Positions 22,820 through 33,752 of a stretch of 62,000 bases of DNA are shown piece by piece (position 1 is the stretch's first letter; each line of letters opens with the position of its first letter). The position numbers were made by a program, and so were the translations under genes. The DNA is from Zygnema cylindricum (lineage: Eukaryota; Streptophyta; Zygnematophyceae; Zygnematales; Zygnemataceae), in contig JBBHKE010002637.1 of NCBI GenBank assembly GCA_037447655.1, forward strand, positions 1-62,000. Reading direction: 5' to 3'. Under the pieces are notes generated by a model that ran no database searches, was not told the origin of the DNA, and saw only the letters and a list, made by a program, of their open reading frames with translations.

Positions 22820-23718
22820 TGAAATTATGTGGTCTCCATTAACCCACAAAATGAGCTGCCTATATAAAGCCTCTAGGATAACATTTGACCATTTCACTTT
22901 CCCATTGAATAAGTGCCGCTCACGCACACAAATATTCTCACAACCCTCACCCCTCCGAGGACAAGACTCTCTTGAGTCAAACGCAAAAAGAATCACTGAA
23001 TTTGCTCCCTTGAGCAATAAGTTATAGCTGGCCAAAGATGGCATATAAATGCTAAAGGTCACCTGGAGAGGGGCGCCTCAAACACGCTAAGCCCTTAACT
23101 CCTACTCACAACTACTTACTACTCTACCCTCGTCCAATCATAATGGTGTATAGTACAAGAAGGTACAGTGGCCAATTGTACTTTTTGTACGGGAATTGTA
23201 CAACATGGCCTTCTGGGTGACACTTGTCAATATGGGAGCCATTGTTCCTCCTCCCATCTTTTTCAACGACTAATGATGTGGCGCCACGTGGCACAATGCA
23301 CCGCTATATTCGAAAGCCGCCAAAGATTCATTCGGGTTTGGCAAGGGCGACGACGTCGGTCCGATCATATATTTTACACGGTTGGATTCGCATCCGCGAG
23401 CGGCGTTTGACTATAGATGTCGTTTCATCATTTTTTGTCTGTTTTAATGAAAGTGTCGTTTTGCGAAACACTTTCAAACCATTGCAAGTTGGATACGTGT
23501 ATCGTTTCGTTAACGCCATAATGTTTAAGGCATGCGTCCATGTAATACTTCGTCGACCTTGGTTCAAATCTGGGGCAACATTTTGGCAATCTATCAATCT
23601 GTCTGCTTGTCTACCCGTTATTTTCTGACTATGGCGGCAGCCATGGTGACTCTCTCTCTCTCTCTCCTCACTCTAGATTCTAAATTAAAAAGTGAATATT
23701 AATTACTTTTTTTCAACA
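22820..23718 (-). repeat. copia-4 3' LTR (899 bp)
   Basis: It begins directly after the purine tract (minus strand). It contains the GTAC block with GTGTATAGTAC (23148-23210) and a plus-strand tRNA-like segment with B-box GGTTCAAATCT at 23561-23571. Confidence 0.9.
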
Positions 23719-25634
23719 CTCCCCTTAATTCTTAGTCAACTTTTAATTTAAGTCCACAATTTTTTCTGCATAATTTTAACTTAGGAGAAGGTACCGGTTT
23801 TGTCATCAAGTCTGCAATCATCTATTTATCACTTTTATGAACCAATTTTAATTACTTTATGCTCAACCTTCTTTTTGACAAAGCTTATCCTTATATATAT
23901 ATGTTTAGCTTTGAAATGGTGTTTTAGATTAGGTGCGATAGAGATAGCAGCTTGATTATCACAAAAGACATTCAGAGTCCCAGATTTTATGAACCCAAGT
24001 TCTTCGAGTAGAGATTTTACATACATTAATTCTTTAGTGGCAACACATAAAGCCATGTATTCAGCCTCTATAGTGGAGTGAGCAACTATGTCATGTTGTT
24101 TGCTACTCCAACAGTATGCACGAGATCCAATTTGCAACACATATCCTGTTGTACATCGTCTCAAAGGCACATCCCTATAACTGGCATCACTCCAAGTGGT
24201 GATGTCATTGTGCTCCTTTCCCAAATGCAACCATAATTCCCTTGTTCCCACCAAATATCTCATCACTCTTTTGGCTGTTTTCCAGTCTCTTTTCCTAGGT
24301 TCATTTAGACTTCTACTGAGAACGCCTACAGCCGCAACTATGTCTAGACGTGTATAATTCATAACGTAAATTAAACTGCCTACAATTTGCCTATAAGGAA
24401 TTCCTTCCATAATCCTCTTTTCTTCCTCATCCATGTTATCATTCAAAATCAATATCCCTCTCTGTTCATTTCCCTCTGATACTTTTTTTAGATCCATGAG
24501 AGTGGTACACCTATTTGCTTTCTCCATCTGAAAATTTTCTAGCATATTACCGATAGCTTCTTTCTTAGTGAGTTTTAAAATTATATTCCCTCTATCCCTC
24601 TCCATTTGAATCCCCAAATGTATTTTCCTTCGCCGAGATCTTTCATGTCAAACCGACTTCTCAGATCCTGTTTGAGTTTGTTATTTTTATCTAAGCACTT
24701 GCTTAACACTAACAAATCATCAACATAAATAGCAATAAATATCACCCTTTTTTTATCCTCAAATATATATATGAAGTGATCTGAACTTATTCTAATGTAT
24801 CCCAAACCTCTCAAAAATTCGTCCAATTATATATACCATTGTCGCGGAGCTTGCTTAATGCCATAAAGTAATTTTATCAGCTTGCACACCTTACTTTCTT
24901 CTCCACTATCATGAATCCTTCCGGTTGCCTTGTGTAGATTTCTTCTTCCAACTCTCCATATAAGAAGGCGGTCTTAATATCTATCTGGTGTATTTCCATA
25001 TCCTCTACTGAGGCTAAACTTAAGAGGATTTTGATAGAAGGGAATCTGACTACGGGTGCAAAGGTTTCTTCATAGTCTATTCCTTGTTTTTGAGTATAAC
25101 CTTTAGCAACCAACCTAGCATATTATCTTTCAATGCTTTTAGCAACCAACCTAGCATATTATCTTTCAATGTAATGGGGTATTTATGTCCTTTAAGTATG
25201 TCTAAGGTTCTTTTCGGTGAGACATCTTTGTGAGTTTGTTATTTACATGTCTTTCTTTAAGTAGTTTTCTACTTCTTTTTCCTCCTTCAAAATCTGACGC
25301 GCATATAGAAGGCATCATCGGGTTTCGTTTAGGAAGATTTTCATCTCCGCTATTTTCCAATTCCTGTGTTTGATCAAGTTCCTCGTCGATTTTCACTTCG
25401 TATTGTGGTGTTACCTCGATGTTTTCTTTTCGTCCTTCTCCTTTGGCACATCTGCAGATTTTTCCTTCTCCCAGTCTTCCTTCTCTTCATTTCCCAAATC
25501 AAAGTCAAATACAGACCCGATTCAAATCTGATTTTGACTTCTTTGTTATATTTAAACAGATCAATAGAATTTAATTCATTCATCACCAGTATGTGTTTTA
25601 CCAAAATGATATCTCTCTTTTTCAAGTCATACAA
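23719..25634 (-). pseudogene. copia-4 reverse transcriptase and RNase H
   Basis: 23835-24617 is a 260-codon open piece from the RT thumb (MGIQMERDRGN) through the whole RNase H: TTWSDASYRD, STIEAEYMAL, VFCDNQAAISI and HHFKAKHIYIR give Asp, Glu, Asp and His. 24581-24826 holds FIAIYVDDLLVLS, an intact YVDD box, one frame away. 24877-25113 holds MVAKGYTQKQGIDYEET and HQIDIKTAFLYGELEE. A 35/36-bp tandem duplication at 25101-25171 breaks the domain. 25202-25634 is the integrase-RT linker. It retains more catalytic residues than the other copies but has several shifts. Confidence 0.9.
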
Positions 25635-26655
25635 TCGATATCCTCTTGTGCTCTCATCATATCCTACAAGATATCTTGGTTTCCCTCTTCCCTCTAACTT
25701 CTATATAGTCTTATTGGAATCGAAACTATAGACTTCACTTCCGAACACTCTCAAAATAGACAAATCTGGTTTTAATTCCGTCCACTTATCATACGGATTT
25801 CCTCGTTATTTGCCGAAGTTAGCACTCTATTTTGATGAAGTTTGCATAGTTTATAGAGTCAACCCAAAACTCTAATCCTATTCTTTTATCAGTTAGCCTA
25901 CTTTTGACATATCTCCTAAAGTTTTATTCACTTTTTTTGCTTCTCCATTTTGTTCCGGATTATAAAGAACAGTTTTCTCATGATGGATTCCTTCTTCTTT
26001 AAGAAATTCTTCAAATTCCTTTGAGGTGTATTCTTTCCCATTATCACTTCTTATCTCTTTTATTAAGGTTTCATGTAATTTTTCACTCCATACTTAGTAT
26101 TCTTTGAAACATCTTAGTACCTCTGACTTATGTCTAAGAAAATATACCTTAGTGAATCTAGACGAATCATCTGTAATGGTTAGCATCCATATTTCTCCCC
26201 CATGTGAAGCATACCTAGCTGATCCCCAAACATCAGTGTGAACTAGATCTAATACTTTCTCTCTTCTAAATGTGGATGCCTTTAGAAATGGAAGTCTATG
26301 AATCTTCCGTTAGACACATTCACTACAATCATCTAAGGTCTCATCATCTCCAAACTCAATTCTATCCACTTTTCCATTTTTCTTCATTTTTTTTAATCTA
26401 TCTAGATTCTGATGCCCTAGCCTCTAATGCCAAAGCATCATATCACTTCCACACGAGTAGAGAACATCCTTTTCATTGCAAAGTACAATTCTGAATATTC
26501 CTTGACTACCTTTTTCAGCTATGAAATAAACCTCATTATCAAAGCTAGTTGTGAAGCTTCTTTTCTTAGTTTCGGTTTTGAACTCTTTTTCATCTAAAAC
26601 AACTGTAGAGACTAGATTCTTGCTAAGATGTGGAATGTAAAGAACATCTGAGAGT
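25635..26655 (-). pseudogene. copia-4 integrase and pre-integrase
   Basis: The minus strand reads, with several shifts, the pre-integrase (FNIVLCNEKDVLYSCGS-like start around 26470), zinc site His-Cys pairs around 26330-26420, HTDVWGSARYAS around 26215 (first Asp) and a C-terminal KVF/DFYNKTI region around 25700-25760. It aligns with copia-1 positions 1-500. Upstream at 26655 it is joined directly to the gag linker, so the protease region is absent. Confidence 0.75.
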
Positions 26656-27538
26656 GTCGATCAAATCTGCCACCTCCTTGTTCTTTTCCTCCAAAGTTTT
26701 GATAAGGATCCTTTCCCTTTTTCTCGTCACGCTTCCGCCAATCACATCCTGCAGCCAATGTTTGAACACTCAAACTTCCTCACCTAAGTTGTATGGAACT
26801 CTCTTTCACTAAAATCATCACCACTGTATCATCCCAATTCCAATTACTATCACCTAGATCCTGCACGATTAATGATATTCTTATACTCTTTAGGTATTTT
26901 CATAATCACTATATTTATTTTTTGTCTCTCAGACCATGAGTTACCTACGCAATCTAGTTCTCCAAATAATGCTCCTAAGTCATTGCAATAATCACTCATA
27001 CTTCCTCCCTTTTAAGTATGAGCTGAAATCTTATTTTTTGCAAGCTGTTGTTGCTGCAATGACCCACTCTTATATTTTTTTACTAGAGATATCCAAATTT
27101 GAGAGAAAGATCTAACATGCATAAAGGGAATGGCAATACCCTTCACTACACTTTTGAGAATTAAGAGCTAAGCCACCTTGTCCTTATAGTTCCAATTTTC
27201 ATATTTTGACTAGTGGGTCTGACTCCTTGTCACCATTGCTGGTGGTGTTGCTGCCGGTATCGTCTTTGACAATGGAGTCCATCGAGAAGCAACTCCTCCT
27301 TTATCTATTTCCATGTTTATTTCCTCCTTTTTTTCGTCATCGTTCGTGAAGGTGGCAACAGCAGTTGTGACGGAGGTGCCAGGAAAACGTGTTCCTCCAA
27401 ACCCACGTGGAGGTGGGCATCGAATTTGCCCAGACACTATGCCCCATAGGTGCTTCTCAAAAAGTTCTCCCTTCATCATCATTTCCCAATAAAGAAAGTC
27501 TTATCTATTAAATATGGGCCCTTAGAGGGTGGGCCCAT
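26656..27538 (-). pseudogene. copia-4 gag
   Basis: The ATG at 27538 lies in the primer-binding site and reads MGPPSKGPYLID with the first helix shifted; 27210-27482 continues MMMKGELFEKHLWGIVSGQIRCPPP, identical in design to copia-5 (31814-31890). The UBN2 helices are scattered in 26880-27190. The end is joined to the pre-integrase by deletion of zinc knuckle and protease. Confidence 0.78.
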
Positions 27539-27542
27539 AACC
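27528..27542 (-). promoter_or_regulatory. copia-4 primer-binding site with embedded gag ATG
   Basis: The minus strand reads GGTTATGGGCCCACC directly after the LTR; a full 15-base complement to the initiator tRNA-Met anticodon arm. Confidence 0.8.
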
Positions 27543-28438
27543 TGAAATTTTGTGGTCTCAATTAACCCACAGAATGAGAAGCCTAGATAAAGCCTCTAGG
27601 ATAATAGTTGACCCTTTCACTTTCCCACTGAATAAGTGTCGTCTTAGCACACAAATATTTTGACAACCCCCACTCCTCTGAGGACAAGACTCGCTAAAGT
27701 CAAACGCAAAAAGAATCACTGAATTTGCTCCCTTGAGCAGTAAGTTATGGCTGGCAAAATATGGCCTGTAAATACATAAGGTCATCTGGAGAGGGGCGCC
27801 TCAAACACGCTAAGTCCCTAACTCCTACTCACAACTACTTACTACTCTACCCTCGACCAATCAAAATGGTGTATAGTAGAAGAAGGTATAGTGGGCGATT
27901 GTACCTCTTGTACGGCAATTGTACAACATAGCCTTCTGGGTGACACTTATCAATATGAGAGCCATTGTTCCTCCTCCCATCTTTTTCGGCGTCTAATGAT
28001 GTGGCCCCACGTGGCACAACGCGCCGCTATATTCGAAAGCTGCCAAAGATTCATTCGGGTTTGGGGGGGGGGCGTTGACGTCCGTCTGATCATGTATTTT
28101 ACACGGTTAAATTCGCGTCCGCAAGCGCCGTTTGACTATAGATGTCATTTGCTTATTTTTTGTTTATTTTAATGAAAGTGACATTTTGCGAAACACTTTC
28201 AATACATAGCGAACTAGATACGTGTATTGTTTCGTTAACACCGTAATGGTTAAGGCTACGTTTATGTAATACTTCGTAGACCTTGGTTCAAATCTAGGGC
28301 AACATTTTCGCAATCTATCAATCTGTCTGCTTGTCTACCTGTTTCTTTCAGACTATGGCGGCAGCCATGGTGACTCTCTCTCTTTCTTCACTTTACAGTC
28401 TAAATTAAAAAGTGAATATTAATTACTTCTTTTCAACA
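27543..28438 (-). repeat. copia-4 5' LTR (896 bp)
   Basis: Matches 22820-23718 throughout with scattered substitutions and small indels. GTAC block at 27868-27935, tRNA-like B-box GGTTCAAATCT at 28285-28295 (plus strand), and a G9 run at about 28063. Confidence 0.9.
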
Positions 28439-29983
28439 AAAGACTCGAATCTGATCTTATTGTGTCTGGTGTCATCGTTACTTAACTGTCCTAAAATACG
28501 TATGTTGTTAATAGTTTGATCAGGAGGATTGTTCAAACTATGAAGTGTAGTTAGCATTATAATAAATTCAGCTGTCCTAGCCTTTCCATTTATTAGCTTG
28601 CTCTCCAAAGTTAACTCCTTAACCTTTGGATCTGGTCGACTCAACTGAGGACTTTCAACTAGTCTTTTTCGTTTCCCACCTTTTGGGCTTCCTACTCTGC
28701 TAGGTATAATGCAATATCTTCCTGAAGATCTTCATTGACATCAACTGTTTTAAGAGATCCTTTATCTGTAAAGTCCTTAGCGTAATGTTCTGGTCCTCTG
28801 TATTTAAAACAAGTGACTTTTTTTTTCGGTTTTGTGCATTCTTTGCTAAAATGTCACTCTTCTCCACAGTTATAATAGTTAATCTTCTTTATTTGTGCAC
28901 ACGCAAATGCCCTATATCCCTTTTTCAGACAGATAGTGCATGTGGGTATGGTAAGATTAGGTTTTTGAGCATTAATGCTCGGTTAAGGACTCTTAATGTA
29001 GCCACCTCTATTGTGAAATATATTTCCTGCATTAACATTCTATCCACCCATCTGATTTCCCTTGAAGATGTTTTGCCTATTCACAAGACCTGCATTCAGA
29101 CCCTCTTTCCCAAATTCCTCTTCACCCCACTCTGATACTTCATTGAATTTTCCCCTGAGTGATCGAGTTTTCAGGATTATACCCAAACTGATCCTCTAAT
29201 TCCAATATCTTATCATTGAGTTTTTTCAAATTATAAAATTTCTGATGTTTCAGTTCAGATTTCAGTATGGGATTCATATAATTCAAGAAATGCAACTTAG
29301 CCATTTCATCAGTCAAACCCATGACGTGAATACTAGATGAGTCAAATTCCACAACATAATCCTTCACAAATCGAGTATGCTTACAGTTCAACCACTTTTT
29401 TTCCATTATAAATTTATAAGTGACGGATAAGAAACGCGATTTGATTGCGGTTTTAAAAGCTTCCCAATCAGCATTATTAAGAATCAAATTAGACCTTCTC
29501 TGAGTGTAATACCAAATTTGAGCATCACCTTTCAGACAACTAACACAAAAAGAAGTATAATTATCACGATCACAATTCCTAGATTCCAAATAATACTCCT
29601 TATGAAAAATCCAAGTATCTAACTCATCAATCTTCTTACCATCGAAGGATGGTGCTTCCCTGGTTGACAATTTTAGATCTTTTATTTTCTTAGGTATATC
29701 GTAATCATCTTTGCTAAAAATGGCATTCCTCGTACCACTCTCACCCTTTTGGTCATAAACATTATTTGTGGACTGAATTAAATTAATTAGCTGATTCAAT
29801 TTGTGATTTTAAAATTTTTCCATTTTCCTTAACGTCCTTCAATTCACTTTTCAACTCAAAAATTGTTTCATCCACAGCAGCATCATGATTATTAAATCTT
29901 TTGACCAATTTCACACTACGTTTCTTAAACACATTCAAAACATTTTCCATTTCACGTTTCCAGGCAAAATTTGCCATTATCAC
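28439..29983 (-). pseudogene. gypsy-1 gag with decayed zinc knuckles
   Basis: 29783-29983 encodes a Lys/Glu-rich coil (MANFAWKREMENVL start) and 29140-29799 the retrotrans_gag domain: APSFDGKKIDELDTWIFHKE, CLKGDAQIWYY, AFKTAIKSRF. Downstream (28780-28930) two knuckle-like stretches have lost ligands (NCGEECHFSKEC; CFKYRGPEHYAKD). 28423-28644 is the linker before the protease, broken by copia-4 at 28438. The frame shift between the two gag pieces is near 29790. Particle-forming role in the intact element. Confidence 0.82.
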
Positions 29984-30687
29984 ACAATGAAATCAAGCAA
30001 TAAAATAAAAGGTAGAATATAATTATCCTAAAGAGTTTGCACAAGATTTGAAGTCCTCAGATTTCTCCAATCAAAGACTTCATTCCCTTAACAAATATTT
30101 TAAATAATATTAAAATCTGAAAAATCAAATAAACATTAAAAGTAAGTTAGTGAAAATTCAGTTTTCCCAAACATTCAAATAGAAAGGTAAAAAATTTCCC
30201 CACAAATTTTACAACAGCAAAATTGAAAGCAATTAAAGGTAACAATTTAGGGTTTGAAAAGTTTTAAGTCATTTCTAGACTCTTTTGCTCTTGAAGAAAT
30301 AAAGTGCTCCACTTTCCTTCTCCACCATTAGCAAATTTCCCATTTCCAACAACATCAGGATCTTTTACTCTATAATCCTCACATCCTCACCCTTCATGGC
30401 TTCAAGCCCTCCCTCTACACATAAATCATTGTTAGGAGAAGGGAAGTTTGTTTGGCCTATAGGTAATTGGAGTGAGCTTCAATGGTGGCCACACTGCCCA
30501 CCCCACATGAGTCATTAAAACCCAAGCACGCCCTACATCTAACCAACGGCCGTTGGCAACGTAGTCACTTAGTTTCCCTCCAATCCCCTACCACTTCACA
30601 TTGTGGTTTCAGTGACACAGGTCTGAGCACCCTCACCGGTCACGACAGTCAATTTTCCCGTGAGCAAATTTTTCATTAGTTTCTAAC
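29984..30687 (-). other. gypsy-1 leader (5' untranslated), interrupted by copia-5
   Basis: Sequence between gag ATG (29983) and the copia-5 insertion; it resumes at 34829 and reaches the primer-binding site at 34844. AT-rich, no coding motif. CTAAC at 30683-30687 is the left target duplication of copia-5. Confidence 0.55.
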
Positions 30688-31753
30688 TGCTAAATTTGTG
30701 TATTTTCTAGGTCTGAATTTATTCTATGTGTTTGTCAGATGGTCTTGTCTAAGTCATCCATACTTGTCGTAGTCACTGGAAGACAAAGATAGCCATGGCT
30801 GCCCCCATAGTCAAAAAAAAGAAACAGGCAAAAACAGGCAGGAAAACTGATGGGTTGTCAAAATGTCGCTCTAAACCGGATTTGAACATGGGTCTGTGGT
30901 TTGCTATGTAGACGTAAGCCTTATCCAATAAGGCGTTACCGAAACGATACAGACGGGTTTCAAATATATATAAACATTAACGTAACAGCTACTTAACAGC
31001 AGACTAACCAAAAGGAGCAATTCATGCATGTACGCGAATCTGAACCATGTAAAATATGTTTTGATCGGACGGCCGGCATTATAGCCGCCACGCGAAGGAG
31101 CTTTTGGCGGCATACGGAGATAGCGTCACGCGGTGCCACGTGGCGCCACATTATTTGATACCGGAGAAGATGGGAGGAGGAACCATGGCTTCCGATTTGA
31201 CAAGTGTCACCTTGTAGACTTTGTCGTACAATGGACGTACAATAAGTACATCGCCCATTGTACCTTCTTGTACTTTATAGTGTTCCTATTGGACTAGGGT
31301 TTAGTAGTAGGTAGTCGTGAGTAGGCAGACCAAGACTTAGTGATATTTAGGTACCTCTCTCTAAGAGAGCTTGTAACTATAAAGGTCATCTTTGACCAGC
31401 CATAACTTAATGCTCGCGAGAGCAAATTCAGTGATTCTTTTTGCTGCGGACTCACAAGAGTCCAATCTACACAAGGGTGTAGTCGTTCAGAGGTTTTTAC
31501 CTGTCACGGTGGCACTTATTCAGTGGGAAAGTCAAAGTGGGGAATATTGTCCAAAACACATATTCAAGCTTTGCATTCTGTGGTGGAACTGAGCACACAG
31601 AAGGTCTTCTCTTCACAGGGATGAAGGTGTATTGGGGTTCTAATTGTCAAGGGATCATTCATTTGGGTTTAAATCAACTTGGAGTCGGCACTATCTAGAT
31701 TAGCTTCTTTTGAATCTGCGAATTCTATGGGCAATGGAGCCCATAGAATTTCA
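30688..31753 (+). repeat. copia-5 5' LTR (1066 bp)
   Basis: TGCTAAATTTGTG to CATAGAATTTCA. Antisense tRNA-like segment about 30875-30945; GTAC block with TACTTTATAGTG at 31221-31285. Confidence 0.92.
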
Positions 31754-31768
31754 GGTTATGGGCCCACC
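31754..31768 (+). promoter_or_regulatory. copia-5 primer-binding site with embedded gag ATG
   Basis: GGTTATGGGCCCACC directly after the LTR CA, fully complementary to the initiator tRNA-Met anticodon arm; ATG at 31758-31760 opens MGPPSRVPMFDG. Confidence 0.82.
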
Positions 31769-32984
31769 ATCTAGGGTGCCTATGTTTGATGGAACAGACT
31801 TCACTTATTGGGAGTTTATTATGGAGGGAATGCTTTTCGAGAAGCACTTATGGGGAATTGTTTCGGGACAAGAGAGGTGTCCCCCACTAGGCTTTGTAGG
31901 AACTCACTATGGAGAATCATCTGGGGGCTGCCCAGAAAACCAACCGGAGTTCAGATGCAAAGGTTGGTGAAGGAAAAATCATTTCCATGGAAGGGGAAAA
32001 ATGGGAGAAGGGAAAAGGAACAGCGATGGTGAGGGGAGCTAAGCTCTCGACTATGGTTCCACTTGTAGGGGTTACAATTAAAACAGAAGAAAGTGACATT
32101 AAAATCTGGGAGTATAAAAACACCATAGCAAAACATCTCATACTTAGAAACGTATCTAAGTCTATAGCTATCACTCTTATAAATTTAACGAAGTCTTCAG
32201 AGATATGGGAAGCACTAAGGCAGATTTATAAGAGTGAGACTATTCAGAGGCAGCAGTTAGTAAAACAGAAAATAGAGGCCTATGTTTATAAAGGCGTGGT
32301 AACATGATAGAGTTTTGCAATGATATTGTTGCGTTATATGTAGAGCTTGCTAGTGCGGGGTATGTAGAATCTGAGGAGAGAAAGATCAATACACTACTCA
32401 TGAAACTCCCAGATGAGTACGAAAACATCATTTATCGTATGCAGGCAATGGATAGCTCCTCATGGACTTGGAGCTTTACCATGGGGATAATTTTTGTGAG
32501 GGGAAGCACTTTGGAGCTTCGTAGGGGAAGTGAGAGGGTAACTGCATTTACAGCTGGTGGTGATTGGCGGAAGCGTGATGAGAGGAACGGCGGTGAGGAG
32601 CGGAAGCGTGATGAGAGGAAGAAAGACGAAGGTAAACCTTATCGAAACTTTGGTGGAAAGAGAGGGAGAGGAAAAGAAAGGGGAGCTTTGAAAAAGGGTG
32701 TTTGCTTCTTTTGTAGAGAACCGGGTCATTATATAGAGGAGTGTCCTTGCTTGGAAGAACTTAGAAGTTGGAATGTGAAAGAGGAGGAAGAAGGGGAAGA
32801 GGAGAAAGAGGATGAAGAAATATTGGAACTTCTTCACATCGGTAGAATGGAGAAGAGAGAGAAGTACACAGAAATTACACGAAAGCAACGATGTGCTTTT
32901 GGAGGTATAAAGGAAGTAAAGGGAAGGGAGGTACTTGAAGGAGTTAGAAATGATGAAGATGTCAAGGAGTGTAAAAAAGTATAA
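31758..32984 (+). pseudogene. copia-5 gag with intact CCHC knuckle, two frameshifts
   Basis: Three overlapping open pieces make up gag: 31758-31970 (MGPPSRVPMFDGTDFTYWEF...FEKHLWGIVSGQ), 31909-32307 (WEYKNTIAKHLILRN, EIWEALRQIYKSETIQRQQL) and 32304-32984 (INTLLMKLPDEYENIIYRMQ, basic linker, then CFFCREPGHYIEEC at about 32704-32745, a perfect CX2CX4HX4C knuckle). The acidic Glu/Lys tail follows. It is the most complete gag in the window. If the shifts are recent, this element could have supplied its own Gag while borrowing pol. Confidence 0.85.
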
Positions 32985-33740
32985 CTTAGAAATGAGAAAG
33001 TCAAATCTAGAATCTATAATTGAAAAAGGGAAAAGTAAAAATAATGAGGATAATTTTATAGATATTTTGGAAACAGAAAACTGGTCGCAAAGGGAGACTT
33101 CAATGGATTCCGAGGAAAGGGGAGAAGTAAATCTAGAGGGGGTTTTAAAGGATAGGGGAGAAGAGGAATATTTAATGAAAGGTTTAGGGGAGGAGAAATA
33201 TTTATTGGGAATAAAAATAGAAAGTGATAGCGGAAAGAATTCTATGGGAGAGAGTGAAGAAAGTTCAAAAAATGGGATGAGTATCAAGGATAAAAATATG
33301 AGTACGGAAGACGTAGATCTTATGAGGAACTTAGCGGGGATACTTGTTTTTTCGAAAATTTTGGGGGGTAATGGACTTGACATCACTAATGGGAGTGATG
33401 CCATCTATGAAGGTGCGCCCGTAAAAGGGTTAGCATCTGGGTGTGTGTTGCAGATTGAGGATGTGGCTGGCTGTTTGAATTGCAAGAGGGGAAATCGGAT
33501 TTTGTGTGGATGGAAAAGTGATGAGGTGGATAAAATCTTTGCTCGAATTTATAAAAAGTGAGATGCTAAATAAAATGTGTGATCAACAAGATGGAATGTT
33601 AATTTCAACTCATCTAATAGACCTTTTAAAATATGAGGGTATATTTTTAAAGTTTAATTATAGGAAAAGAACGAAAAAAAAGGGGGGATTTTGTTTTTGT
33701 TGTTTTTATTTAGTGGGAGTTGGAGCAATAGAAGACTAAA
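32935..33740 (+). pseudogene. copia-5 rearranged pol remnant, 208-codon open region
   Basis: An open frame at 32935-33561 overlaps the gag end by 50 bp in another frame. Faint pol traces are in the proper order: GEEKYLLGIKIES (compare GEARYILGIQMER of the RT thumb), LGGNGLDITNGSDAIYEGAPV (compare LGGNNTDITTWSDASYGDAP of RNase H), SGCVLQIEDVAGC, and after 33561 EMLNKMCDQQDGM in place of VFCDNQAAI. No polymerase, integrase or protease motif exists. The strong purine bias on the plus strand also opens a 314-codon antisense frame. Whether the frame is translated cannot be told from sequence. Confidence 0.65.
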
Positions 33741-33752
33741 AAATAAGGGGAG

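Larger units (their letters stand above)
22820..28438 (-). mobile_element. Ty1/copia retrotransposon copia-4, inserted in gypsy-1
   Basis: The LTRs lie at 22820-23718 (3') and 27543-28438 (5'); both run TGAAATT... to ...TTTCAACA on the plus strand. The flanks are TAAGA (22815-22819) and AAAGA (28439-28443), a 5-bp duplication with one mismatch. The internal order on the minus strand is primer-binding site, gag, integrase, RT, RNase H, purine tract (GAATTAAGGGGAG, 23731-23719). The protease and zinc knuckle are deleted at about 26655. Gypsy-1 coding sequence continues on both sides. Confidence 0.92.

Noticed and set aside
32460-33404. 314-codon open frame on the minus strand (Ser/Leu/Phe-rich)
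   Set aside because: It is antisense to copia-5 gag and pol remnant; the plus strand is so purine-rich that stops are rare on the other strand. No motif.
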